A stretch of DNA of 64,000 bases, taken from positions 1-64,000 of the forward strand of contig CANIVU010000003.1 in NCBI GenBank assembly GCA_947470805.1, written 5' to 3'. Source of the DNA: Acidobacteriota bacterium (lineage in GTDB: Bacteria; Acidobacteriota; Terriglobia; Bryobacterales; Bryobacteraceae). The stretch's first letter is position 1, and each line of letters opens with the position of its first letter. The notes under the pieces were generated by a model. That model ran no database searches. It was not told the origin of the DNA and saw only the letters and a program-made list of their open reading frames with translations. Below, in pieces: positions 7,214-15,046 of this stretch. The translations under genes and the position numbers were made by a program.

Positions 7214-8445
7214 CCCAAAACCATCCAGCACAAAAATGCGCCCACCACCATCATCGAAAGCCCCCAAGCTAGCAACTGGTTAAACAACAAACGGCTCGCA
7301 TCCCCCGCCGGGATCGAGGCGATGCACAACGCCCCAATCGTCGACAGTGGCGAGACATCCACCAGATGCCCGGCAATGTTCATCGTCTCCGCCAACCCCA
7401 GTCCCGAAGCCAATCCCAGCTTCGTCACCAACCCCGGAACCAACGGCAAAAACGCCGGCAACACCACACCCGAAGTGCTGGAGTAGGCAGAAATCAAACC
7501 CACCATCGCCGCCACCATCGGGATCACCGTCGCCGGCCCCGCCACCCGCGCCAGCAGCCCCGTAAACAGTTCCAACCCGCTGGTTCGTTCCAACAACGCG
7601 ATCAAAACCGTGACCCCACAAACCATCACAATCGTGCCCCAGGGCACCCGCCGAATGGCTTCGTCTTCATCCGCCGCCCGCAACAAACTCAGCACAACAG
7701 CGCCCGCAAACGCCGCCATCCCAATCTGCACGCGCGCAAAAATCACCCCGCCCACCAGCGCCGCAATCACTGCCAGCGTCAACCAATGCGCCCGTTCCAA
7801 CGGCGCTTTCTCGACATCCGCCCCGCCCGACGCCGGCTCCCGCAACAACCGAAATCCGCCAAACAAGAAGTACCCCGCAAACGCCACAAACGCATGCGCC
7901 GCCAAGTTCAGCCACCACGTCTTCAACTCCATCCCCGGCAGCCCGATCTTCTCCATCAACCCGCTCACAATCAGCCCCGTCGGAGCCAGCGGCGACAGCG
8001 AACTCGCGTTCGCCCCATTGCCCACCATAATGGCCATCAGGAACGGAGAAATTCGCATCCGAACAGCGGTCCCCATCGCCACCGGAGCCAGCAGTCCAGT
8101 CGTCGCAATGTTCCCCGGCCCACAAGTCCCCAACACCGCGGCCAATACAAAGAACAAAATCGGGACCAACCCCGCCCGTCCCCGGCACAGCCGCACGGCG
8201 TTCTGCGCCACGCGTTGCAGCGTGCCATTCACCCCCGCCTGCGCAAACAGCAGCGTGACGCCCGTGAGCGTCAAAAACAGTTCCACCGGAAACCCCGCCG
8301 CGACAGTCTTCACCGGCAGCCCAACGACATAGACCCCGATCACCCAAGCCAGAGCCATGGCCAACAGGCCAACATTCATCCGCGTCACGCAACTCAACAG
8401 AACAGCCAGCCCCAATGCCCCCAGCGTCAACGCCCCCGGATTCAC
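7210..8445 (-). CDS. MatC_N-type dicarboxylate permease (SLC13/IT superfamily)
   Basis: A 411-residue transporter with about 11-12 hydrophobic helices. Residues 1-75 resemble the MatC N-terminal domain, and the rest has the ion-transporter pattern: N-I-A-T-T-G-L-L-A-P-V, G-N-G-A-N-A-S-S-L-S-P-L and, in the second half, S-A-Y-S-S-T-S-G-V-V. The start codon is GTG at 8445, overlapping the stop of the FAD/Fe-S gene in a GTGA. Substrates in the family are malonate, succinate or similar small acids. With a 2-hydroxyacid dehydrogenase directly upstream, a role in uptake of a C2-C4 acid is plausible but unproven. Confidence 0.75.
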   Translation of the reverse strand: MNPGALTLGALGLAVLLSCVTRMNVGLLAMALAWVIGVYVVGLPVKTVAAGFPVELFLTLTGVTLLFAQAGVNGTLQRVAQNAVRLCRGRAGLVPILFFVLAAVLGTCGPGNIATTGLLAPVAMGTAVRMRISPFLMAIMVGNGANASSLSPLAPTGLIVSGLMEKIGLPGMELKTWWLNLAAHAFVAFAGYFLFGGFRLLREPASGGADVEKAPLERAHWLTLAVIAALVGGVIFARVQIGMAAFAGAVVLSLLRAADEDEAIRRVPWGTIVMVCGVTVLIALLERTSGLELFTGLLARVAGPATVIPMVAAMVGLISAYSSTSGVVLPAFLPLVPGLVTKLGLASGLGLAETMNIAGHLVDVSPLSTIGALCIASIPAGDASRLLFNQLLAWGLSMMVVGAFLCWMVLG

Positions 8446-11309
8446 TTCTTCACCAACCCACGCAGTAACACCGCCGGATGCACCGCCTCCACCCCAGCCA
8501 AATCATGCACCTGATGCCGGCACGACGTACCCGCCGCCACCAACACCACCCCCGGCTTCAAGGATCGCGCCGCGGGCAACAACCGCCGCTCCCCAATCTG
8601 CTTCGAAACCTCGTAATTCACATACCCAAACGACCCCGCCATCCCGCAACACCCCGCATCCAACGACGTCACCTTCGCCCCCGGCACCCGTCCCAACAAC
8701 GCCGCCGCCGGCGCCGCCAGCCCCATCGATTTCTGATGGCAGTGCCCATGAAACACAATCTCCGAAGGCCCGGCGTTAAACTCCAACCCCAACCCCAACA
8801 AATACTCCTCCAACAACACAGCCGACCGCCCCACCGCCCTCGCCCGCTCCGCCTCTTCCCCGCGCAACAAATCCGGCGCATCTTCCCGCAGCGACGACAA
8901 ACAACTCGGCTCACAAACAACCAGCGGCACACCCTTCGACGCCGCATCAAACAACCGCGCCGTATTCTGCCGCGCCAACTCCGCCGCCTCCCCCAACAGC
9001 CCCTGCGAAATCAGCGGCCGCCCGCAACACACATTCGGCGCCAGCCCCACCGCCAACCCGGCCTTCTCCATCAACTCCACCGCCGCCACGCCAATCTCCG
9101 GATCGTAGTGGTTCGTAAACGTATCCACAAACAACAGCGCCTGCCCGCCCGTCCGCGAACCCATCCGCGACCGCAGCGTCGAGCTCTTCCACCGCGGCAC
9201 CGGCCGCCGCGCGTCAATCCCCGTAATCTTCTCGTTCAACCACCGCGAAACACCCCAATTCGCCACCGCCCCCGACAACGGCGCAAACCGGCTGCCCAAC
9301 TCCGCCAACCCCGCCGCATTCCCCAACACCCTCGCCTTCAACGGCGCCCCGCCCAGCCGCTTCCACCGCGCCGCCAGAAACTCGCTCTTGAACCGCCCCA
9401 CATCAACACCCACCGGGCACTCGGCCTTACAAGCCCGGCACTCCAGGCAAAGGTCCAGCACTTCCTTCACTCCGTCCCCGTCCAAACCCGCCTCGCCCAA
9501 CCGGCCCGAGATCGCCAGCCGCAACACATTCGCCCGCCCCCGCGTCGTATGTCGCTCGTCCCGCGTCGCCATGTACGACGGGCACATTGTCCCCTCCAGC
9601 GTCTTCCGGCACGCCCCCAGCCCGCTACACATCTCCACCGCGCCGGCCATCCCACCGTAGTCGGCAAACGAAAAATGCGTATCCACCGCCACGGCCTTGT
9701 ACGCCGGCCCGTACCGCAGGTTCTCCGTCAACGGCGGCGAATCCACAATCTTCCCCGGGTTCATCAACCCATGCGGATCAAAAGTCTGCTTGATCTCCCG
9801 AAACGCCTCGTAGATCCAATCGCCGAACATCTGCCGGATGTACGGACTCCGCACCATCCCGTCGCCATGCTCCCCGCTCAGCGCCCCGCCAAACTCCAGC
9901 ACCAGCGCCGCCACGTCGTCGGCGATGGCTTTGAACTTCGCCACCCCCGCCTCCGTCTTCATGTTCACCACCGGCCGCACATGCAGGCAACCCACCGACG
10001 CATGCGCATAAATCCCCGCCGAGGTCTCATGCTTCCGGATCAACTGCAGAAACCGGTCGATGTAATCCCGCAACTTCTCCGGCGGCACCGCCGTGTCTTC
10101 CACGAAGGACAGCGACTTGTTGTCGTCCTTCATCGACATCGACAGCCCCAGCCCCGCCTCCCGCACCTTCCAGATCCGCCCCTGCGCCTCGGCGTCGGTG
10201 GCGTGATAAAACCGCTCGCCCATCCCCTGCGCCCGCAGGTCCTTCTCCATCGCCGCCATGCGCTCCGGCAGCTCCGCCGCCGTGTCCCCGTAAAACTCCA
10301 CGCACAACAGCGCCCCCGGCTCACCCTCGATGAAGCTCTGCCGCTGCTTATGCAGCGCCGCGTTCAGCTTCGTATGGTTCAGGATGAAACTGTCCATCAC
10401 CTCCACCGCCGAAGGCTTATGCTTCAAAATCGCCGGCGTCGCCCCCAGCCCGTCCAGCACATGCCCGAACTGAATCGCGCAAACGGACTTGTGCTTCGGC
10501 AACGGCACCAGCCGCAGCTTCGCGTCCAGCACAATGCCCAGCGTCCCCTCGGAGCCCACCATCAGCTTCGTCAAGTCGCAGACACTCGGATCGCCGAACC
10601 GGTCCAGGTTGTACCCCATCACCCGCCGCAGAACCTTCGGGAACCGAGCCTCCACCTCCGCCTTCAACTCCACACCCAGCCGCCGCATCACGCGGTACCC
10701 CTGCGCCGGAATCGAATCCCCCTCGCAGGCCAACTCGAGCTCATCCCCCGACAGCGGCCGAAGCCGCCGAATGGCGCCATCCGCGAACAGAACGGTCTGT
10801 TCCAATACATGGTCAATCGTCAAACCGTAGTAGACGCTCCGCGCCCCTGATGAGTTGTTCGCCATCATCCCGCCCACCGTCGCCCGGCTGGCGGTGGAAA
10901 CATCCGGCGCAAACCGCAGCCCATGTCCCTTCAGCGCGGCATTCAACTCATCCAACACAATCCCCGGCTCCACCAGGCACCACCGCTCTTCCGCGTTCAC
11001 CTCCAATATCTTGTTGTAATACTTAGAGATATCGATCTGGATGCCCGTGCCAATCGCCTGCCCCGCCTGCGACGTCCCGCCCCCGCGCAGCGTCACGGAG
11101 GTCTTATGCTTGGCCGCAATCCGCACCGCCGCAATCAGATCCTCCCGCGATTCAGGCACGACAACCCCTAGCGGCAGAATCTGGTACACCGAAGCATCGG
11201 TCGAATACAGAGCCCGCGAAACCGTATCGAAACGCACTTCCCCATAGAGCGTCTCCCGCAGCTCCCGCTGCAGCGCCTCCGCATTAACCCCAATCGAAAC
11301 AAGACTCAT
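8442..11309 (-). CDS. FAD-binding and (Fe-S)-binding fused D-2-hydroxyacid dehydrogenase
   Basis: A 955-residue fusion of a GlcD-like flavoprotein (about 1-520) and a GlcF/CCG-type iron-sulfur protein (about 540-955), as in YdiJ-like enzymes. Visible features are the FAD_binding_4 motif L-R-G-G-G-T-S-Q-A-G, the FAD-oxidase C-terminal segment with G-E-H-G-D-G, a C-x2-C-x2-C-x3-C-P cluster (C-L-E-C-R-A-C-K-A-E-C-P), and CCG motifs C-C-G-R-P and C-C-G-M-A-G-S-F-G-Y with a C-H-Q-K. Only one 4Cys cluster is clear. Substrate could be glycolate, D-lactate or D-2-hydroxyglutarate. I start at 11309, where ATG overlaps the upstream stop (ATGA) like its neighbours; an ATG at 11318 is possible. Confidence 0.85.
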   Translation of the reverse strand: MSLVSIGVNAEALQRELRETLYGEVRFDTVSRALYSTDASVYQILPLGVVVPESREDLIAAVRIAAKHKTSVTLRGGGTSQAGQAIGTGIQIDISKYYNKILEVNAEERWCLVEPGIVLDELNAALKGHGLRFAPDVSTASRATVGGMMANNSSGARSVYYGLTIDHVLEQTVLFADGAIRRLRPLSGDELELACEGDSIPAQGYRVMRRLGVELKAEVEARFPKVLRRVMGYNLDRFGDPSVCDLTKLMVGSEGTLGIVLDAKLRLVPLPKHKSVCAIQFGHVLDGLGATPAILKHKPSAVEVMDSFILNHTKLNAALHKQRQSFIEGEPGALLCVEFYGDTAAELPERMAAMEKDLRAQGMGERFYHATDAEAQGRIWKVREAGLGLSMSMKDDNKSLSFVEDTAVPPEKLRDYIDRFLQLIRKHETSAGIYAHASVGCLHVRPVVNMKTEAGVAKFKAIADDVAALVLEFGGALSGEHGDGMVRSPYIRQMFGDWIYEAFREIKQTFDPHGLMNPGKIVDSPPLTENLRYGPAYKAVAVDTHFSFADYGGMAGAVEMCSGLGACRKTLEGTMCPSYMATRDERHTTRGRANVLRLAISGRLGEAGLDGDGVKEVLDLCLECRACKAECPVGVDVGRFKSEFLAARWKRLGGAPLKARVLGNAAGLAELGSRFAPLSGAVANWGVSRWLNEKITGIDARRPVPRWKSSTLRSRMGSRTGGQALLFVDTFTNHYDPEIGVAAVELMEKAGLAVGLAPNVCCGRPLISQGLLGEAAELARQNTARLFDAASKGVPLVVCEPSCLSSLREDAPDLLRGEEAERARAVGRSAVLLEEYLLGLGLEFNAGPSEIVFHGHCHQKSMGLAAPAAALLGRVPGAKVTSLDAGCCGMAGSFGYVNYEVSKQIGERRLLPAARSLKPGVVLVAAGTSCRHQVHDLAGVEAVHPAVLLRGLVKK

Positions 11310-12340
11310 CGAGTCCATACCTCAACCACTTCCTCACCTCGACAGACGTACATTTTCTCGTGCAGGTTCACTGTTGGATCGCAATGCGGAGCCACAAACG
11401 AAACCTGCTCCCCCATCGCCGGCAACCGCTCGGCGAACAGGAAGCCATGCTCATCCCCCGCCCACTGCCACGTCGCGCCCGGGAGGCCGAGGGCGACCGG
11501 CCCGAAGGGCCGGTCGGTGGAAAAGGCTTTAAACCCAGCATCCACTGTGACCCGCTCGGGGTGGGAGGCACTGATCACCGTCGCCAGTACCGTCATCGCC
11601 ACGCCGAACGGCACGCCGCCAATCTTCCCGTACGCCACGTCCATCAGCGGATAGGAGCCTGCCTGCAACTCAGTCAGCTCCGGGATCTGTATGTCGATGT
11701 CCCAGGTCCCAGTGGAGCCACCGGTGAGGCGCGTCGAGTCCAAACCAATCGCCAGCAACTCCTTTTGAATCATTACTGCAGAAGCAAAAGCGGAAGTGGA
11801 ATGGAGGAGCCGTTCGGCATGGCCGACGGTATGCGAACCGGAAACGGAATAGGCCTGGAGCCCGCCAAACCGCAGCAAAGGCGATGCGGCCACCCGCCGG
11901 GCCAGCGCGATAGCCCGCTCGTCGCAGGGCACCCCCGTCCGGTGATCGCCGATGTCCAGGTCCACCAGCACGTTCAGCGGAACCCCTGTCGATTCAAACA
12001 GATCCACCTGATACGGATGATCCACCACCACCGTCACATCCCCACCCTTAGACAACTGAGTAATACGGTCCACCTTCACGCGCGAGGCCACCGGGGTCGT
12101 CAACAGCACCCCAATCCCAGCGGAAACCATTGATTCCATTTCGCTTAGAGTAGCGCAGCAGACGCCATTCGCGCCTGCTGCGATCTGCCTTTTGGCGATC
12201 TCGACGCGCTTATGGGCCTTGGCGTGAGGGCGCAGCGCCTTCCCCGCCCCGCTGACCGCCGCCTGCATCGCCGCGATATTCGATTCCATCACATCCAGGT
12301 CAACCACCAGGGCCGGCGTGGGCAGTTCGTGTTTCCGCAT
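11306..12340 (-). CDS. DSD1-family PLP enzyme (D-threonine/3-hydroxyaspartate aldolase or D-serine dehydratase type)
   Basis: A 344-residue fold-type III PLP enzyme. The N-terminal alanine-racemase-like barrel has the PLP lysine in R-P-H-A-K-A-H-K (Lys41). The C-terminal domain carries the H-x-D metal site in P-H-C-D-P-T-V-N (His319, Asp321), as in D-threonine aldolase and 3-hydroxyaspartate aldolase. These enzymes reversibly split beta-hydroxy amino acids into glycine plus an aldehyde (acetaldehyde or glyoxylate); some relatives are dehydratases. It sits 11 bp after the aminotransferase and overlaps the FAD/Fe-S dehydrogenase, which could supply glyoxylate. The exact substrate cannot be read from sequence. 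Confidence 0.8.
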   Translation of the reverse strand: MRKHELPTPALVVDLDVMESNIAAMQAAVSGAGKALRPHAKAHKRVEIAKRQIAAGANGVCCATLSEMESMVSAGIGVLLTTPVASRVKVDRITQLSKGGDVTVVVDHPYQVDLFESTGVPLNVLVDLDIGDHRTGVPCDERAIALARRVAASPLLRFGGLQAYSVSGSHTVGHAERLLHSTSAFASAVMIQKELLAIGLDSTRLTGGSTGTWDIDIQIPELTELQAGSYPLMDVAYGKIGGVPFGVAMTVLATVISASHPERVTVDAGFKAFSTDRPFGPVALGLPGATWQWAGDEHGFLFAERLPAMGEQVSFVAPHCDPTVNLHEKMYVCRGEEVVEVWTR

Positions 12341-12351
12341 GTTGTTTGTGT

Positions 12352-13497
12352 TCAGAGAGATTGCAGAGCTTGCTTCAACTTGGATAGACCGCGGTCGAGC
12401 GTCTCGCCACCGCTTGCGAACGAGACGCGCAGCGTCCCTTCCCCGCCTGGGCCATAGGCGGCACCGTGCACCACCACGACGCCGAACTCGGCCAGCAACC
12501 GCCTTCGAATCATATCGCTAGGGATGCCAAGGTGACGTAAGTCCATCATTGCGAAAAACCCGCCTTCGGGGGCGAGCATGTTCGGGAGAGTCGATAGCAC
12601 CAGTTCGCGGCGGCGCCCATACTCGGCGCGCATGGCGGCCACGCAGTCCTGGGGACCGGAGAGCGCGACGGCAGCGGCGTCCTGTACAAACGTCGCCGGG
12701 CCGCGGCTGGACTGCTGGAGCACCAGCAGCATCGCTCGCGTAAACTCAGCTGGCGCAGCCACATAGCCAACACGCCATCCAGTCATGCAATAGGTTTTGG
12801 AAAGCGCATTCACTACCACCGAACGGTCTCGAAGAACGGTGGCGGGGGAGATGTGTTCGTGGCCCTCGTAGACGATGGCTTCGTAGATCTCGTCGCTAAT
12901 GATCGTCACACCGTGCCGCTCGCAGAACACGGCGATGTCTTCTAACTCCTTGCGGGTCAACACGGTACCGGTCGGATTCCAAGGAGTGTTTAAGAGAAGT
13001 GCGCGGCACTGTGGCGTCCAGGCCGCCTCCAGCGCCTCGACGGTCAACACGAAACGGCCGTTGGCTATCTCGGATGGCACCGCGACGGGGACGGCGCCGG
13101 TCAGGCGGATCGGAGAGAGATAGGCGTCGTAGACCGGATCGGGGACCAGCACCGCATCGCCCTCGTTCAACATCGCGGCGAGGGCGGCGTAGATGCCGAA
13201 GGTGCCGCCTGTGGTGACTAAGATTTCGGTTGCAGGATCATAACGCAAGCCGTTGTCACGAAATAGCTTATCTGTGATCGATTCGCGTAGTCTGGGTTCA
13301 CCACGCTGGTCCGGGTACATGGTCCGGCCGTTGGCGAGCGCCTTCTGCGCCTCCTCGACGATGTGGGCCGGGGTGGGCAAATCGGGCTCCCCGCGCATCA
13401 GAGAAACGAGAGGTCCGGGGGTGGCCCGGACCTCGGCGAGGATGGAATTGACGGCGGTCGGGCGCAGTCCGGCGACGCGGTTGGCGATCTGAATCAC
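12352..13497 (-). CDS. PLP-dependent class I/II aminotransferase
   Basis: A 381-residue fold-type I aminotransferase. Visible are the substrate motif G-E-P-D near the N-terminus, N-T-P-W-N-P-T-G-T, the PLP Asp in I-I-S-D-E-I-Y and the Schiff-base Lys in N-A-L-S-K-T-Y-C-M-T-G-W-R-V-G-Y, plus the C-terminal Arg in L-R-V-S-F-A. The chosen GTG start at 13497 overlaps the WD40 stop (TAGTG); a TTG at 13512 is also in frame. It heads the aldolase-dehydrogenase-permease genes. Amino donor specificity (aspartate, alanine or other) is not evident. Confidence 0.83.
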   Translation of the reverse strand: MIQIANRVAGLRPTAVNSILAEVRATPGPLVSLMRGEPDLPTPAHIVEEAQKALANGRTMYPDQRGEPRLRESITDKLFRDNGLRYDPATEILVTTGGTFGIYAALAAMLNEGDAVLVPDPVYDAYLSPIRLTGAVPVAVPSEIANGRFVLTVEALEAAWTPQCRALLLNTPWNPTGTVLTRKELEDIAVFCERHGVTIISDEIYEAIVYEGHEHISPATVLRDRSVVVNALSKTYCMTGWRVGYVAAPAEFTRAMLLVLQQSSRGPATFVQDAAAVALSGPQDCVAAMRAEYGRRRELVLSTLPNMLAPEGGFFAMMDLRHLGIPSDMIRRRLLAEFGVVVVHGAAYGPGGEGTLRVSFASGGETLDRGLSKLKQALQSL

Positions 13498-14381
13498 TAC
13501 CCGACCTGCCAAACTTCGATGCTCTTGGTACCAGTGGAAACGGCCAGAGACCGGCCGTCGGGCGCAAAAACCACGCTCGAAACGCGCTGTTTTGCATCAA
13601 AAACGTGCACTTTTGCCCCACTTTTGACATCAAAAACATGCACTTTGACAGCCATCTTGAGGGTGATTTCGTTGAATCCGCCGGTGGCGATCCGGCTTCC
13701 GTCGGGGGAAAAAGCCAGGGCCGAAATCATCTCCGGGAGCTTCGGAATGGTCCGGAGCTGGCGGAAGGTTTTGGCGTCGTAGAAGTAGAGCGTCTTATCG
13801 GCGCCGCCGGCGGCGAGCATTTTTCCGTCGGGGGAGAACTTCATATCGAACATGGAAACCGGGAGTTCGTCGATCAGGCGAAGCAGTTCGCCGTTGCGGG
13901 AGTTCCAGGCGCGAATGTCGGCGTCGTAGCTGGCGGCGACGACGTTCTTCCCGTCGGGCGAGACGGCCATGGAGGCGATGCCGCCGAGCCCCGAGGGCAC
14001 GACGTACTCCTCTTTGCCCATCTGGTCGATGGCGCGCATTTTGATTTCCGTCTCGCCGTGGGCGATGAAGAAGCGGCCATCGGTGGGGGAGGGCGTCGAG
14101 CGGCGGGCGCGGGGGCCGGTGGGCTTGGCCTGCTTGGTTACCTTGCTGGTGCCCAGATCCCAGGTCTTGAGCGTGCCATCTTTGGCCACGCTGAGCGCGG
14201 TGGAGGCGGTGAGGGTGGAGGGAGAGTCGTCCTTATCGAAGGTGAGCGTGCTTTGGAGCGCGCCGGTGGCGACGTTCCAGGTGCGGACTTTGAGGTCCTG
14301 GCAAAGACCATGGATCGACTTGCCATCGACGGAGAAGGCGAGGGGGCCGACGTTGGCGTCAGCACTGATAGAGGTGGCCAC
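13497..14381 (-). CDS. WD40-repeat protein
   Basis: A 294-residue beta-propeller made almost wholly of WD40 repeats. The recurring blocks are V-R-T-W-N-V, L-K-T-W-D-L, I-R-A-W-N-S, L-Y-F-Y-D-A, V-H-V-F-D-V and I-E-V-W-Q-V, each preceded by F-S-x-D-G or S-P-D-G. There is no obvious signal peptide, so a cytoplasmic binding scaffold is likely. The GTG at 14381 lies 2 bp after the dioxygenase stop; any longer reading would run antisense-like through that gene and looks non-coding. It overlaps the aminotransferase start. WD40 proteins are mainly interaction platforms; a partner is not identifiable. Confidence 0.8.
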   Translation of the reverse strand: MATSISADANVGPLAFSVDGKSIHGLCQDLKVRTWNVATGALQSTLTFDKDDSPSTLTASTALSVAKDGTLKTWDLGTSKVTKQAKPTGPRARRSTPSPTDGRFFIAHGETEIKMRAIDQMGKEEYVVPSGLGGIASMAVSPDGKNVVAASYDADIRAWNSRNGELLRLIDELPVSMFDMKFSPDGKMLAAGGADKTLYFYDAKTFRQLRTIPKLPEMISALAFSPDGSRIATGGFNEITLKMAVKVHVFDVKSGAKVHVFDAKQRVSSVVFAPDGRSLAVSTGTKSIEVWQVG

Positions 14382-14383
14382 GG

Positions 14384-15013
14384 TTAGAGGGTCTCCAGGC
14401 AGATGTCGAACTGGATGGAGGCGCGGGAGGGGCCGGGGCCTTCGTAGAGGGCAACGGGGCGGACGAGTTCGCGGCTGGCGACGATGTTGCGCTTTTTGAA
14501 GTTCTTGTCCGGGTCGCCGTCGAAGAAGGGATCCGTCGCGAAGTAGGCCTGGGTGATCAGGGTCTTGTGGCCGGGAGCGGTGATCAGGTAGTGAAGGTGT
14601 TGGGCCGGGCGGTCGTCGTAATGGCCGGGGAGGATGGTTTCGATGGAATAGGACGAGGCATCGGCGACTTCCAGCTTGGTGCGATAACGGTAGCCTTCGA
14701 CGTCGTAGAGACCTTTGTAATCGGCCTGCCACATTTCAATTTTGACGCCGTGGACCTTTTGGCCCTTGGTGTTGACCACTTTGCCATCGACGCGGAGCGG
14801 GAAGCCGGGTTCGCCGTTGATGCGGAGGGTGGTGTTGTTGGGCGCGCCTTTGCGGTAAAAGGGTCCGAGGACTTCGGTGGAGGTGGGCTTGTGGGCATTG
14901 GCTTCGCCCTGTTCCCAGAAGGCGAGCAACTGGGTGTTGGACAACGTGGTGGCACCGGCGAGGAGCGAGCCTCGGACAATGCAGTTTTCGAGCATTTGGC
15001 GACGGGTCTTCAT
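14384..15013 (-). CDS. Intradiol ring-cleavage dioxygenase family protein, exported
   Basis: A 209-residue protein of the protocatechuate 3,4-dioxygenase (intradiol) fold. The N-terminus M-K-T-R-R-Q-M-L followed by a hydrophobic stretch looks like a Tat-type signal. The family beta-sandwich is seen in T-E-V-L-G-P-F-Y-R and G-P-F-Y regions, and candidate Fe(III) ligands are Tyr residues in G-L-Y-D-V-E-G-Y-R-Y and the histidines in G-H-Y-D-D-R-P-A-Q-H-L-H. Exported relatives act on catechol-like or lignin-derived compounds, but the substrate is unknown. GAGGAG lies 6 bp before the ATG. It is divergent from the Gfo-DUF1080 gene with 33 bp between starts. Confidence 0.8.
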   Translation of the reverse strand: MKTRRQMLENCIVRGSLLAGATTLSNTQLLAFWEQGEANAHKPTSTEVLGPFYRKGAPNNTTLRINGEPGFPLRVDGKVVNTKGQKVHGVKIEMWQADYKGLYDVEGYRYRTKLEVADASSYSIETILPGHYDDRPAQHLHYLITAPGHKTLITQAYFATDPFFDGDPDKNFKKRNIVASRELVRPVALYEGPGPSRASIQFDICLETL

Positions 15014-15046
15014 GATTAGCTCCTCTGTGAGGATAATATAAGCACG

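Noticed and set aside
14382-14732. Longer N-terminus for the WD40 protein
   Set aside because: The extension lies over the dioxygenase gene and is Arg/Pro-rich, typical of a wrong frame.
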